Part shown: one piece after another, positions 17,145 to 26,900 of the stretch
Numbering within the stretch: position 1 is the stretch's first letter
Layout: each line of letters starts with the position of its first letter
Assembly: GCF_014192105.1 (NCBI RefSeq)
Contig: NZ_JACHXK010000018.1
Coordinates: 62,001-126,000 of the forward strand
Length of the DNA: 64,000 nucleotides
Direction of reading: 5' to 3'
Origin: Paenibacillus phyllosphaerae
GTDB taxonomy: Bacteria > Bacillota > Bacilli > Paenibacillales > Paenibacillaceae
The notes under the pieces: generated by a model
Seen by the model: only the letters and a program-made list of their open reading frames with translations
Database searches by the model: none
Told to the model about the DNA's origin: nothing
Position numbers and translations under genes: made by a program

Positions 17145-19406
17145 TTAATTACGCTGCTGCAAAATATGGCTCAACCGCCATTTGGACGGGGTGACGCCAT
17201 AACGCTTTTTGAATAACGTCGTAAAGTAGGTGCTGCTGTTATAGCCTGACCGTTCCGCCACTTCCTTGATGTCCAGCTCAAGCTCCGTCGTCAGGATGTC
17301 TCGCGCATGTTCGAGCCGCACCCAATTGACGAAGTCGGGGAAACTTGCCCCCGTCGCTTCCGTAATCAGTTTGCTCAGATACGAAGGGCTGATCGCTAGT
17401 TTCTCCGCAAGACTGTTCAGGGAGAGAGCCGGGTTGCCGTAATGCGCGCGAATGTAGGCGATCGCTTCATCGGCTACGTGTCTGGTGTGGACCGTGTTCA
17501 GTTCTTTCATCCGTTCGTAGGCCTGGGCGCAGAGCTGCTCGAGCCATGCCCGCAGTTCCTCGTAAGTCCTCATCCGCCAAATCTGCTGATAGTGCTCCAC
17601 GACATCGCGACGCGCGGCTCTCTCCGTCATGCCGGATTCCGCGATTCGTTCCAGATCTCCCGCCAGTCTCGACAAGGCGATGGCCGCTTGTTCGGCTCGG
17701 CAGGCGCCGGCTGCAGCCAATAGACGCTCGACCGCTCTTGGAATCAGCTCGTGTTCCTGATTGCGAATGACCTGCAGGACGGATTCCGCTACATTGTCGG
17801 GCAGTGGTTCGCGGCTCGCATGCTGCAGGTCTTCCGCGTAACCGACCGGTACCCGGTACTGAAATTTCAACACCTGCAGGCAATCGCTCGCTTCCTCGTA
17901 TAGCTGCTTCAACCGCCCGGAGTCGGTGGATGCGCTGCTAACTCCGATGCAACAGGACGATACGCCCGGCCATGACCGGACTTGGTAGACGAGCTGCTCC
18001 CAATGTTCACGATACGCGTTAGGCTGGGCAAGACTGCCGGGTTCCGTCTCGCTGACGATCAGCACGGCGGCTTCGCGGTGCGGGAAGAACGCGCGGCAGG
18101 AGACCGTCCCGTTGAACAGCCGCTCCGCGATCTGGGGCAGACTCCTGACGAGCTCCGACCAAGTTTCACCTTGGAGGACGCCAGCCGAATCCATCCGGGT
18201 CAGCTGAAGGACGGCGACGCAGAATGCCGTATGATCGGCCCCTTCCCGCATCCGCGGAAGCGCAGCAGGCTGCTGTTCGCCAGCCCGTTCAGGCGACGTT
18301 AGCCAGCGAAGCAGGGCGCCATCTTCGTTCTCGCGCTTCAGCGCCTTGTACTGCTCTGCGAACCGGTCGAGCTCGCGGCTTGCTTCCTCGAAGCCGGTGC
18401 CATGCGCGAAGGCGGCGCGTTCACCGGGAAGACTCCGGATGCTGCCGAATAACGTCCCGATCGGCTTATACAGGCGATGGGAGACGAAGGCCGCCACGGC
18501 CGCCGCCGCGGCCATTAACGAGAGGCATAGAACGGTCATGAACCGGAGCGCATTGGATATATCGCGGATGCTGTTCTGATAGGAAGTCTCCGACAGAAAC
18601 CAAAGGCCGCCGGTTTGCGCCTGTCTGTACGTGATCAGCAGCTTGCCGCTCTCCTCGGATTCCCACACGAGCGTGCCGGATTTGCTTGTGCCCTCGGCGA
18701 TGCGCTGCAGCATCTCTTCGTCGAAAGCAGTGTTCGCGGCCCCATTCTGCATCAGGACCGTTCCGTCACGATTCGCAACGGCATAACGCGTATCGTCGCC
18801 GCCTTCGTCCGTGAACAGATTCGCCTGCAGCTTGCGCAGATTAACCGTGAGCGCGATGGCCCCGTTGTACGCGCTGCTATCGAAGGCGCGGTCGTTATAG
18901 AAGGCGACCATGACCGATTCGCGGGTCCCGTCGTTGCGCGCCGCGTTCCAGACGAAAGGGGACTGCTTGATAACGCTCCCCGAGACAAGCTTGAACAATT
19001 CCTGTTTGGCCGTCTCGTCCAGCGGGTTGTTCTCGAACATCATCACCGGCTCGGAGCTGCCCATAATATAAGCGTTCTCGAGAAAGGCGTTGACCGATAG
19101 CGTTCCCCGGACCTGGCTGAGCGCCCCGTACAGCTGATCGCTCCAGCTGTTATCCCCGCTTTGCATCACCGTGTTTATATTCGGATTGCCATAGAAGCCC
19201 ATCGTATATTTCTGCACCATATCCATGTATTTCGTAAAGACGGTTTCTGTATTCAAGAGAACGCTTTCATTTGTTTGGTTGACATGGTCGATCGTTTTCT
19301 CCCTGAACCAGAAGTACAAAGCCGTCGCCAGCACTAGCACCGAACAGATCGAGATCAAGCTTAAGCTGATGAAAAAACGGATTTGCAGCTGCCTCTCTTT
19401 GAACAT
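17145..19406 (-). CDS. Membrane sensor AraC-family regulator (one-component)
   Basis: 753 residues. Membrane helix about 10-32, an extracellular sensor domain of about 250 residues, a second helix near 285-310, a cytoplasmic region, and a C-terminal AraC double helix-turn-helix (IAYIRAHYGNPALSLNSLAEKLAISPSYLSKLI ... SGYNSSTYFTTLFKKRYGVTPSKWR). The second of two close ATGs is chosen because AAGGAG lies eight bases before it and only two before the first. It sits between the minus-strand importer and the divergent GH43-GH28 genes and probably regulates one or both in response to an extracellular saccharide. Confidence 0.9.
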   Translation of the reverse strand: MFKERQLQIRFFISLSLISICSVLVLATALYFWFREKTIDHVNQTNESVLLNTETVFTKYMDMVQKYTMGFYGNPNINTVMQSGDNSWSDQLYGALSQVRGTLSVNAFLENAYIMGSSEPVMMFENNPLDETAKQELFKLVSGSVIKQSPFVWNAARNDGTRESVMVAFYNDRAFDSSAYNGAIALTVNLRKLQANLFTDEGGDDTRYAVANRDGTVLMQNGAANTAFDEEMLQRIAEGTSKSGTLVWESEESGKLLITYRQAQTGGLWFLSETSYQNSIRDISNALRFMTVLCLSLMAAAAAVAAFVSHRLYKPIGTLFGSIRSLPGERAAFAHGTGFEEASRELDRFAEQYKALKRENEDGALLRWLTSPERAGEQQPAALPRMREGADHTAFCVAVLQLTRMDSAGVLQGETWSELVRSLPQIAERLFNGTVSCRAFFPHREAAVLIVSETEPGSLAQPNAYREHWEQLVYQVRSWPGVSSCCIGVSSASTDSGRLKQLYEEASDCLQVLKFQYRVPVGYAEDLQHASREPLPDNVAESVLQVIRNQEHELIPRAVERLLAAAGACRAEQAAIALSRLAGDLERIAESGMTERAARRDVVEHYQQIWRMRTYEELRAWLEQLCAQAYERMKELNTVHTRHVADEAIAYIRAHYGNPALSLNSLAEKLAISPSYLSKLITEATGASFPDFVNWVRLEHARDILTTELELDIKEVAERSGYNSSTYFTTLFKKRYGVTPSKWRLSHILQQRN

Positions 19407-19606
19407 CGCCATCGCTCCTTTATATGAATACTACTATAGCGGGTTTTCCTGATCCTGTTAACCTGCTATTCAAGAAAGGCGGGCAATGAGGACATGAAAG
19501 TATAAAAATACGAAAAATAAGCAGGTTTGCGCTAACGTTCTGATTTGTAGTTGAACTATACTCGGCTTACGATTCGATCCAAATCCGTGTCAAGGGGGAA
19601 ATAAGA

Positions 19607-21175
19607 GTGGCTACGTTTCGCAATCCCGTTCTGCCAGGCTTCTATCCGGATCCGTCCGCAATCCGCGTTGGAGACGACTATTATCTCGTCACGTCCAGCT
19701 TTGAGTTTTACCCTGGGGTGCCGATCTTCCACAGCAAGGATCTCGTGAATTGGCGCCAGATCGGCCATGTGCTGGACCGGCCGTCGCAGCTGAATCTGGA
19801 CGGCATCTTGCCGTCGCGGGGAATCTGGGCGCCGACGCTGCGCTATCATAACGGCCTCTATTATATGATTACGACATTCGTGGATAACGAGAAGGAATGC
19901 CATAACTTCTATGTGACGGCGACCGATCCGGCGGGCAGCTGGTCGGATCCGGTGTGGCTGGACGATGCGCCGGGCATCGATCCTTCGCTGTTCTTCGACG
20001 AAGACGGGAAGGTCTACTACACGGGGAACCGGGTGCCGCCGGAAGGGCAGCAGTATCCGAAGCATATGGATATCTGGCTGCAAGAGCTGGATATCGCTAG
20101 CGGCCGGCTGATCGGGCCGAAGACGAGCATCTGGCAAGGGGCGCTCAAAGTAGCGCATGCCCAGGAAGGCCCGCATCTGTACAAAATCGGGAAGTGGTAC
20201 TATCTGCTGATCGCGGAGGGCGGCACCGGCCATACCCATGCGATTACGATCGCCCGCAGCGAATCGGTCGCAGGACCTTACGAGGGCTACAAAGGAAACC
20301 CGATTCTAACGCATCGTCATCTCGGCCGCAATTATCCGATCGTCAATGTCGGCCACGGCGAACTGATCGAGACGCAGAACGGAGATTGGTGGATGCTGTG
20401 CCTCGCTTCGAGGCCGTACGGCGGCTATTATCGCAACTTGGGACGCGAGACGTTCCTGGTGCCGGTCGCCTGGGAGCGCGAATGGCCGGTCGTCAATCCG
20501 GGCAAAGGGATCGTCGAGCTGGAGGCGGAAGCGCCGAATTTGCCTCAGACGCCTGTGGCGCAGCTGCCGGTAAGAGACGACTTCGATCAGCCCGAGCTTG
20601 CGCCGGTCTGGAACTTCATGCGCACGCCTCGCGGCGAATTCTGGAGCCTGACCGAACAGCCGGGGTCGCTCCGTCTGAAGCTGAAGAACGAATCGATCGA
20701 GCGTCATGAGAATCCGTCCTTCATCGGGCGAAGACAGCAGCATATGAGCTTCCGCGCCGAGACCGCGATGCGCTTCGCGCCGCAGCAGCCAGGCGATAGG
20801 GCAGGGCTTGTCCTGCTCCAGAATGCGGACTATCAGTTCAGGATCGAGTATGGCAACGCGGACGGAATATCGGCCATCCGGCTGATCGAGCGCAAGGACG
20901 GGACCGAATCCATCCTTGGCGCGGTTCCATACGCCGGCGATACGCTGGTGCTGAGAGCGGAGGCGCACGGGCAGCGGTACAGCTTCTACTGGCGCGAGTC
21001 CGAATCTGCGTCATGGCAGCCGCTCGTCGAGGCGGCCGACGGCACCATTCTGAGCACCGATCGGGCCGGCGGGTTCACCGGCGCCTATATCGGCATGTAT
21101 GCGGCAGGAGACGAATCGGCGCATACGCGAGCAGCAGACTTCGACTGGTTCAGCTATGAACCGATTGACAGCTAG
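19607..21175 (+). CDS. GH43 beta-xylosidase/alpha-L-arabinofuranosidase
   Basis: 522 residues. A five-bladed beta-propeller GH43 domain (about 1-305) shows the catalytic trio Asp15 (FYPDPS), Asp125 (GIDPSLFF) and Glu187 (AQEGPHLY), plus RGIWAPTLRYHNGLYYM. A C-terminal beta-sandwich (about 325-520, DDFDQPELAPVWNFMRTP) is the GH43 C2-type accessory domain. The GTG start follows AAGGGGGAA. No signal peptide is present, so it should act in the cytoplasm on imported xylo- or arabino-oligosaccharides. It lies 16 bases before the GH28 gene and probably shares its transcript. Confidence 0.92.
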   Translation: MATFRNPVLPGFYPDPSAIRVGDDYYLVTSSFEFYPGVPIFHSKDLVNWRQIGHVLDRPSQLNLDGILPSRGIWAPTLRYHNGLYYMITTFVDNEKECHNFYVTATDPAGSWSDPVWLDDAPGIDPSLFFDEDGKVYYTGNRVPPEGQQYPKHMDIWLQELDIASGRLIGPKTSIWQGALKVAHAQEGPHLYKIGKWYYLLIAEGGTGHTHAITIARSESVAGPYEGYKGNPILTHRHLGRNYPIVNVGHGELIETQNGDWWMLCLASRPYGGYYRNLGRETFLVPVAWEREWPVVNPGKGIVELEAEAPNLPQTPVAQLPVRDDFDQPELAPVWNFMRTPRGEFWSLTEQPGSLRLKLKNESIERHENPSFIGRRQQHMSFRAETAMRFAPQQPGDRAGLVLLQNADYQFRIEYGNADGISAIRLIERKDGTESILGAVPYAGDTLVLRAEAHGQRYSFYWRESESASWQPLVEAADGTILSTDRAGGFTGAYIGMYAAGDESAHTRAADFDWFSYEPIDS

Positions 21176-21190
21176 GAGGAGGGGCAAACA

Positions 21191-22630
21191 ATGATCGCAC
21201 AACAAGCAACGTATCCGACGCCGGAACTGCCCGTCATCCCGGACCGCACCTTCCATCTGCATGCGTTCGTGCCTGCGCCGGACCCGCTCGCGCTCTGCAC
21301 GGAAGCGCTCCAGCAAGCGATCGATACATGCAGCGAGGCAGGCGGCGGAACGGTCGTCATTCCTCCGGGAATCTGGCGGAGCGGGCCGCTTCGTCTCCGC
21401 AGCCGCCTGAGACTCCATGCCGAAGAGGGCGCGCTCATTTTGTTCGAACCTGAGCCGGAATTGTACCCGCTCACCGAATCGCAGTATGAAGGTGAGACGG
21501 CCATCCGCTGCCAGGCGCCGCTCGATGGCGAAGATCTGGAGGACATCGCGTTCACGGGAGGCGGCGTCTACGACGGGGGCGGCCAAGGCTGGCGGCCGGT
21601 CAAACGGTTCAAGTTGACGGTCAATCAGTGGAGCGAGCTCGTTAAGTCGGGCGGCGTGCTGAATGAGGCGGGGGACATGTGGTGGCCGTCGACGGAAGCG
21701 ATGAACGGCGAAGCGCTCGTCCGTTCCTTGCGGGAGCAAGGCGTGAACGAGCCCGATGTCTACTTGCCGGCAAGGACGTTCCTGCGTCCCGCGCTGCTCA
21801 GCATCCGCGGCAGCAAGCGGGTGAGGCTCGAGGGACCGACCTTCCAGAACTCGCCGGCTTGGTGCCTACATCTGCATAGCTGCGAGCAGGTAACGGTACG
21901 GAACCTGAACGTGCGCAACCCTTGGTATTCGCAGAATGGCGACGGACTCGATCTGGATTCGTGCCGCCACGCGCTCGTCGAGCACAGTACGTTCGACGTC
22001 GGCGATGACGCCATCTGCCTCAAGTCGGGCAAAGACGAAGAAGGCCGCAGAAGGGCGCTGCCGACGGAGTATGTTACGATCCGTCATTGCACCGTCTATC
22101 ATGGTCACGGCGGCATCGTGATCGGGAGCGAGATGTCGGGCGGCGTAAGGGCTGTACGGGCATCGGATTGCCAATTCATGAATACGGACATCGGGCTGCG
22201 GTTCAAGAGCGCGAGGGGACGCGGCGGCATCGTCGAAGATATCGTCATGGAACGGATTCGGATGCACGGCATCCAGCGGGAAGCGGTATCGTTCCATCTG
22301 TTCTACGCCGGCGTCGAAGGATCGGAAGGCTATGAGGAGGCGAAGCATGCCGTATCGGAAGAAACGCCCGTCTTCCGCGATATTACGCTGCGGGATCTGT
22401 CATGCGTCGGAGCGGAGACGGCGCTGCTCATCAACGGACTGCCGGAACTGCCGCTAAGCCGGCTTACGGTGGACGGATTCGAGGCCGAGACCGTCCGCGG
22501 CGTCGTCGGACGCAATGCCGACCAGCTGAAGCTTGCGCGGCTCAAGCTGCGAACAGCCGTCTTGCCGGAAGTTCAACTTACCCATTGTACGCTGGCGGAG
22601 ATGATTGAACCGGAAGATCGGCGGGAGTAG
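21191..22630 (+). CDS. GH28 polygalacturonase-family hydrolase
   Basis: 479 residues with a right-handed beta-helix and all four GH28 signature motifs: NGDGLDLDSC (Asp251 and Asp254), GDDAICLKSG (Asp272, Asp273), HGHGGIVIGSE (His306) and RFKSARGRGG. It hydrolyses alpha-1,4-galacturonan or related rhamnogalacturonan bonds. No signal peptide is visible, so it probably digests imported oligogalacturonides and is likely exo-acting. TAGGAGGAGG precedes the ATG. It is transcribed with the GH43 gene and converges with the AraC/cupin gene downstream. Confidence 0.9.
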   Translation: MIAQQATYPTPELPVIPDRTFHLHAFVPAPDPLALCTEALQQAIDTCSEAGGGTVVIPPGIWRSGPLRLRSRLRLHAEEGALILFEPEPELYPLTESQYEGETAIRCQAPLDGEDLEDIAFTGGGVYDGGGQGWRPVKRFKLTVNQWSELVKSGGVLNEAGDMWWPSTEAMNGEALVRSLREQGVNEPDVYLPARTFLRPALLSIRGSKRVRLEGPTFQNSPAWCLHLHSCEQVTVRNLNVRNPWYSQNGDGLDLDSCRHALVEHSTFDVGDDAICLKSGKDEEGRRRALPTEYVTIRHCTVYHGHGGIVIGSEMSGGVRAVRASDCQFMNTDIGLRFKSARGRGGIVEDIVMERIRMHGIQREAVSFHLFYAGVEGSEGYEEAKHAVSEETPVFRDITLRDLSCVGAETALLINGLPELPLSRLTVDGFEAETVRGVVGRNADQLKLARLKLRTAVLPEVQLTHCTLAEMIEPEDRRE

Positions 22631-22657
22631 CAGGGGCTGTTAGCTCACATCCGGTTG

Positions 22658-23542
22658 TCAACTTAACGGCGTATGGCTGCCATTGACGCGGGAATGACCG
22701 GACTTGGCTTGCTTGCGGTATTGCAGAGGCGTCTGGCCGGTCGCCTTCTTGAACGTCTTATTGAAATGCGACAGATGCTCGAAGCCCACGGCGAAAGCGA
22801 TATCCTGAATCTTCTGCCGGGAATGGGCCAGCAGCTGCTGGGCTTCGCGAACGCGGATATGGATGATATATTCGCGAAAATGAAACCCGGTCAGCCGGTG
22901 GAAGATTCGGCTGAGATACGAGCTGCTTAAATAGAAATGCTTTGCCGTATCTTCGAGCGTCAGCGCTTCGCGGTAATGCTCGCGCATGTAGGCGGCGATC
23001 TCCGACACTTTGGCATGCAGCGAGTAACGGGCGACACCGCTCGTGTCCGCCTGCTCGGCACGGCTGAGCAGAATGATAAGTTCGGCAAGCAGTGACAAGC
23101 AGCACGCCTCATAGTACGGCCTCGATTGGTGGCATTCTTCCAGCATGCGGCCCAGCAGCCGTTGCACTTCGTCCTGCTCGCGGAGCGATAGCGGGAATAC
23201 GCGGAAGCGTTTGCCTGACGGCAACAGATCGGCTTCCTGCAGAGCAGGAGGCAGGACCGTCTTGTCGTAATTAATTAAGATCCGCTCGAATATGGCCATC
23301 TCGGAGCTGGCCGTCGCATGGATCTCATGCTCGGCGATCAGAATCAGCTCGCCCTTGCGAACGGTTACAACTTCGCTGTCGACGAAGTAGACTCGCTCGC
23401 CTTCGAGCAAATAGTAGAGCTCGATCGCGGCATGGCTGTGAGGACGCGGCATCGCCGTTACGCCGGTGCGTTTCATGTGCTGGATACTCAGCTTGCCGCC
23501 TTCGAGATGATATTTGGGATTAGGCTCGGTCGCTGCGGGCAT
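22658..23542 (-). CDS. AraC-family regulator with N-terminal cupin domain
   Basis: 294 residues. An N-terminal cupin-like sensing domain (about 20-120; HSHAAIELYYLLEGERVYFVDSE) is followed by two AraC helix-turn-helix motifs (about 180-280; EDTAKHFYLSSSYLSRIFHRLTG and FAVGFEHLSHFNKTFKKATGQTPLQYRK). Cytoplasmic and soluble. GGAGG lies six bases before the ATG. It is divergent from the CE8-esterase-GH105 operon, whose start is only 88 bases away, and so is the best candidate for its direct regulator, probably responding to an intracellular pectin-derived sugar. Confidence 0.9.
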   Translation of the reverse strand: MPAATEPNPKYHLEGGKLSIQHMKRTGVTAMPRPHSHAAIELYYLLEGERVYFVDSEVVTVRKGELILIAEHEIHATASSEMAIFERILINYDKTVLPPALQEADLLPSGKRFRVFPLSLREQDEVQRLLGRMLEECHQSRPYYEACCLSLLAELIILLSRAEQADTSGVARYSLHAKVSEIAAYMREHYREALTLEDTAKHFYLSSSYLSRIFHRLTGFHFREYIIHIRVREAQQLLAHSRQKIQDIAFAVGFEHLSHFNKTFKKATGQTPLQYRKQAKSGHSRVNGSHTPLS

Positions 23543-23629
23543 GTCGTGCCTCCATCTTCGTTCGATCGTAGAATCGTTTTAGTACCATCAGTATAAATAA
23601 GTTTGCTCAGCTTGGAAAGGAGCCCCATT

Positions 23630-24520
23630 ATGCTCATTACCGTATCCGCTCAAGGCGAAGCCGATTTTCGCCGCTTGCAAGAGGCGGTCGATTCGGTCGC
23701 TCGCGATGTCCAGGAGCCCGTTACGATCCGTATCCGACCGGGCATCTACGAAGAGAAAGTGACGGTGCCTGCTTCCGCGCCACCGATCTTGCTGCTGGGC
23801 GAGGACCGCGACCGGACGGTTCTCACCTGGTCGGACAATGCCCACACGCTCGGACCGGACGGCGCACCTCTCGGCACGTTCCGGACAGGGACGCTGAATA
23901 TTTTCGCAAGCCGATTCACGGTTGAGAATATGACCGTGCGCAACGATTCCGGCCCCGGAACAGGCCAGGCGGTAGCCGCATTCGTCGACGCCGATCAGGC
24001 GGTGTTCCGCCGCGTGCGGCTTATGGGCGATCAAGACACGCTGTATACGGGCAACGGCAAGCAATATTATGGCGAATGTTATATCGAAGGCGATGTCGAT
24101 TATATCTTCGGACCGGCAACAGCCGTATTCGACCGCTGCCAGCTGCATTCGAAGCGCTCGAGAGGTTATATCACGGCCGCTTCAACGCCGGAGGGAACCG
24201 CATTCGGATATGTATTCCTCGATTGCGAGATTACGGGCGGCGAAGGCGTCAGCGACGTGTACCTCGGCAGACCGTGGCGCCCGTTCGCCCATGTGGCCTT
24301 CATCCGGACGAAGATCGACGGTTCCATTACGCCGGAGGGTTGGCACAATTGGGGACAGCCCGAACGCGAGACGACGAGCCGTTACGAGGAATATGGCAGC
24401 ACCGGAATTGGCGGCGGCACGCACAAGCGGGTGGACTGGTCTCGCCAATTGACGGCGGAAGAAGCTGCCCAATTTCGAATTCTCCCCATTCTGGATGGCT
24501 GGCATCCGGAAGGATACTGA
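23630..24520 (+). CDS. CE8 pectinesterase
   Basis: 296 residues, a compact beta-helix pectin methylesterase. Catalytic residues are visible: Asp136 in GDQDTLY (acid/base), Asp157 in DYIFG (nucleophile) and Arg214 in YLGRPWR, plus the QAVAAFVDAD substrate region. It removes methyl groups from galacturonan. There is no signal peptide, which is unusual for a pectinesterase and suggests it acts on imported methylated oligogalacturonides. The ATG with GGAAAGGAG eight bases before is chosen over an in-frame TTG further upstream. First gene of a three-gene operon with an esterase and a GH105 hydrolase. Confidence 0.92.
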   Translation: MLITVSAQGEADFRRLQEAVDSVARDVQEPVTIRIRPGIYEEKVTVPASAPPILLLGEDRDRTVLTWSDNAHTLGPDGAPLGTFRTGTLNIFASRFTVENMTVRNDSGPGTGQAVAAFVDADQAVFRRVRLMGDQDTLYTGNGKQYYGECYIEGDVDYIFGPATAVFDRCQLHSKRSRGYITAASTPEGTAFGYVFLDCEITGGEGVSDVYLGRPWRPFAHVAFIRTKIDGSITPEGWHNWGQPERETTSRYEEYGSTGIGGGTHKRVDWSRQLTAEEAAQFRILPILDGWHPEGY

Positions 24521-24549
24521 CCAATCTGGGAGAAGAAGGAGGATGCGCG

Positions 24550-25584
24550 GTGGAGAGGCTTGAACACTATTTAACGTCGCTGATGCGGCAGGCGGAAGGT
24601 AGAAGAAATGAACATGCGTCACAAGATCGGGCGGCACGGCGCGCCTTCCTCACTGCGGAATTCGGGCGATTGCTCGGCCATTTCCCGGACGAAGCGCCGG
24701 AACTGGCGCCGCGCCTCTTGGAGCGGACCACGTGCAGCGGCTACGTGCGCGAGCGGATTGAGATCCGCACAGTGGAGGGACTGGCGATGGCCATCTACGT
24801 GCTGATCCCCGCTCGTCCGGCCGACGAGCGGACGCCTGCGGTCATCGCCTTGCACGGCCATGGCTATGGAAGCCGCGAGATTGTCGGGTTGGAGCCCGAT
24901 GGCAGCGAGCGGGGCGACAATCCGGGCCTGCACAAGGACTTCGCCGTCGAGCTCGCCTTGCAAGGATTCGTCGTGGCGGCGCCGGAGCTGATCGGCTTCG
25001 GCGACCGGAGACTTGAGGAAGACAGGCGGGAAGGGCCGGGCAAGTCGTCCTGCTTCAAGCTGGCGGCCCACCTGCTGATGGCAGGGCGAACGCTGGCGGG
25101 ACTTCGGATTCGCGAGACGTCGCGCGTGATCGATTATTTGGAACGCCGTTCGGATGTGGATCCTTCGCGAATCGGAATCATGGGCATCTCCGGCGGCGGG
25201 CTGGTCGCGGGCTTCACGGCGGCGCTCGACGCGAGAATCCGCTCCGTTGTCGTCAGCGGCTACGCGAGCTTGTTCGAAGCGAGCATCCTGGACCGCAATC
25301 ATTGTCTGGATAACTATATTCCCGGTATCTTGCCTGTAGCGGAGATGCCCGAACTATTGGGATTGGTCGCGCCGAGAGGATTGTTCATCGAGTCCGGCGA
25401 CGCCGACCGCGTCTTCCCGCACGAACCGGCCGTTCAGGCCTATCGCGAGCTGCAGGCGGAATATTCGGCATCCGGCGCGCCGGATGCGCTCGGAGCGGAT
25501 TTTTTCGAAGGCGGGCATGAGATACACGGAACAGCGGCCTATGCATGGCTGCGCGAACAATTGGGTCATGGAGGGAATGCCTAA
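24550..25584 (+). CDS. Alpha/beta-hydrolase, dienelactone hydrolase/acetyl esterase type
   Basis: 344 residues. An alpha/beta-hydrolase fold with HGHGYG near the oxyanion hole, nucleophile Ser214 in GISGGG, probable acid in ESGDADRVFP and catalytic His in EGGHEIHG. It lacks a signal peptide. Placed between the pectinesterase and GH105 genes, it is likely a deacetylase for acetylated pectin or rhamnogalacturonan oligosaccharides; the exact acyl group is not predictable. The GTG start follows GAAGGAGG and lies 29 bases after the CE8 stop. The frame stays open far upstream inside the CE8 gene, but those residues show no homology. Its stop overlaps the next start (TAATG). Confidence 0.85.
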   Translation: MERLEHYLTSLMRQAEGRRNEHASQDRAARRAFLTAEFGRLLGHFPDEAPELAPRLLERTTCSGYVRERIEIRTVEGLAMAIYVLIPARPADERTPAVIALHGHGYGSREIVGLEPDGSERGDNPGLHKDFAVELALQGFVVAAPELIGFGDRRLEEDRREGPGKSSCFKLAAHLLMAGRTLAGLRIRETSRVIDYLERRSDVDPSRIGIMGISGGGLVAGFTAALDARIRSVVVSGYASLFEASILDRNHCLDNYIPGILPVAEMPELLGLVAPRGLFIESGDADRVFPHEPAVQAYRELQAEYSASGAPDALGADFFEGGHEIHGTAAYAWLREQLGHGGNA

Positions 25585-26711
25585 TGACGGAAGCGAATCA
25601 ACTGGTTGCGGTCAAGAGCTGGCCGCAGAGGATCGCCGACACCATCTTGGATCAGTGCCGCGAAGACGGCTATCACGACTACCCGCTCGAGCGGTGGGCG
25701 TATGTCCCGGGCATGCTGCTCATGGCAATGGGACGGGCGGGCAAGCAATTGAACGACGAACGCTATTATTCGTTCATGCATCGCCATATGGACCACTTCA
25801 TCGCGGAGGACGGGTCGATCTCGACCTATACGCTGGAGGAATACAATCTCGACCAGATTAACCAAGGCAAGAATCTGTTCATGCAGTACGAACGCACGGG
25901 CGACGAGCGATACGCCAAGGCAGCGCATACGCTGGCCGCGCAGCTGATCAGTCAGCCCCGCACCACGGCAGGCGGCTTCTGGCACAAGAAGGTTTACCCG
26001 TTCCAAATGTGGCTCGACGGCCTGTACATGGCGTCGCCCTTCCTGGCTGAATATGCTCGGACGTTCGATCGGCCAGAGCTAATGGACGAGACGGCGCACC
26101 AGCTCATCCTTGTGGAAAGTAAGACCCGGGATAAACGCACCGGGCTGCTCTATCATGCGTGGGATGAAGCGATCGAACAGGACTGGGCGGATTCGGTGAC
26201 CGGGCAGGCTTCGAATTTCTGGAGCAGGGCGATGGGTTGGTACGCGATGGCGATGGTGGATTGTCTGGAGCATTTCCCAGTAGCGCATCCCAAACGGGGC
26301 ACGATCATCGGCTTGTTCGAACGGATGTGCCATGCGCTCGTTCGCGTGCAGGATCCGGCGAGCGGCCTCTGGTACCAGGTGTTGGATCAAGGCGCGCGGA
26401 AGGGCAACTACCTCGAAGCTTCGGGTTCGATCATGTTCGTTTACGCGATGGCCAAAGGATTACGGCTCGGCTACTTAAGCGGCGTCTTCCGCGCACCGAT
26501 GCTAAAAGGGTGGGAAGGCATCGTCAGGGAGTTGGTGACCGAGGACGAGCGGGGCGTCCATCTGCACCGGATCTGCCAAGGCGCCGGTCTCAGTCATGAT
26601 CGGAACGGCACCTTCGACTATTACATCTCCGAGCCGGTCGTCTCCGACCATTATATGGGGATCGGTCCGCTGCTGCTGGCCGCGCTCGAGATCGAACGAT
26701 TGACGAATTAA
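25584..26711 (+). CDS. GH105 unsaturated rhamnogalacturonyl hydrolase (YteR-like)
   Basis: 375 residues, an (alpha/alpha)6 barrel. It matches B. subtilis YteR: GFWHKKVYPFQMWLDGLYMASPF with catalytic Asp145, RAMGWYAMAMVDCLEHFP, and SGLWYQVLDQGARKGNYLEASGS. It hydrates the unsaturated uronic acid left by rhamnogalacturonan lyases, so the cell evidently uses lyase products although no lyase is in this window. Cytoplasmic, no signal peptide. Translation is coupled to the esterase by a TAATG overlap, and GGAGGGA provides the ribosome binding site. Last gene of the CE8 operon, followed by a terminator. Confidence 0.92.
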   Translation: MTEANQLVAVKSWPQRIADTILDQCREDGYHDYPLERWAYVPGMLLMAMGRAGKQLNDERYYSFMHRHMDHFIAEDGSISTYTLEEYNLDQINQGKNLFMQYERTGDERYAKAAHTLAAQLISQPRTTAGGFWHKKVYPFQMWLDGLYMASPFLAEYARTFDRPELMDETAHQLILVESKTRDKRTGLLYHAWDEAIEQDWADSVTGQASNFWSRAMGWYAMAMVDCLEHFPVAHPKRGTIIGLFERMCHALVRVQDPASGLWYQVLDQGARKGNYLEASGSIMFVYAMAKGLRLGYLSGVFRAPMLKGWEGIVRELVTEDERGVHLHRICQGAGLSHDRNGTFDYYISEPVVSDHYMGIGPLLLAALEIERLTN

Positions 26712-26724
26712 GAGAAGACAGGCG

Positions 26725-26761
26725 AACCGATTATCGTCCACAGACCGTAATCGGTTTTTTG
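26725..26761 (+). terminator. Terminator of the CE8-esterase-GH105 operon
   Basis: AACCGATTA (26725-26733) pairs with TAATCGGTT (26748-26756), which runs into six T. Confidence 0.85.
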
Positions 26762-26900
26762 CTGTGCGTTGTTCTGGATCATCGACGGCACCGCGCTCGA
26801 ACGGGAGCGCTAACGTCCATATGACATCAGCTCGTTTTTGATAATCAACGGCTCAGAAACCTGCTATTTTCTTGCGACTTTCTTGATGTGCCCATAAAAA

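Noticed and set aside
24076-24549. N-terminal extension of the esterase into the pectinesterase gene
   Set aside because: The frame is open, but the residues are an out-of-frame reading of the CE8 gene. The GTG at 24550 has a clear GAAGGAGG site.
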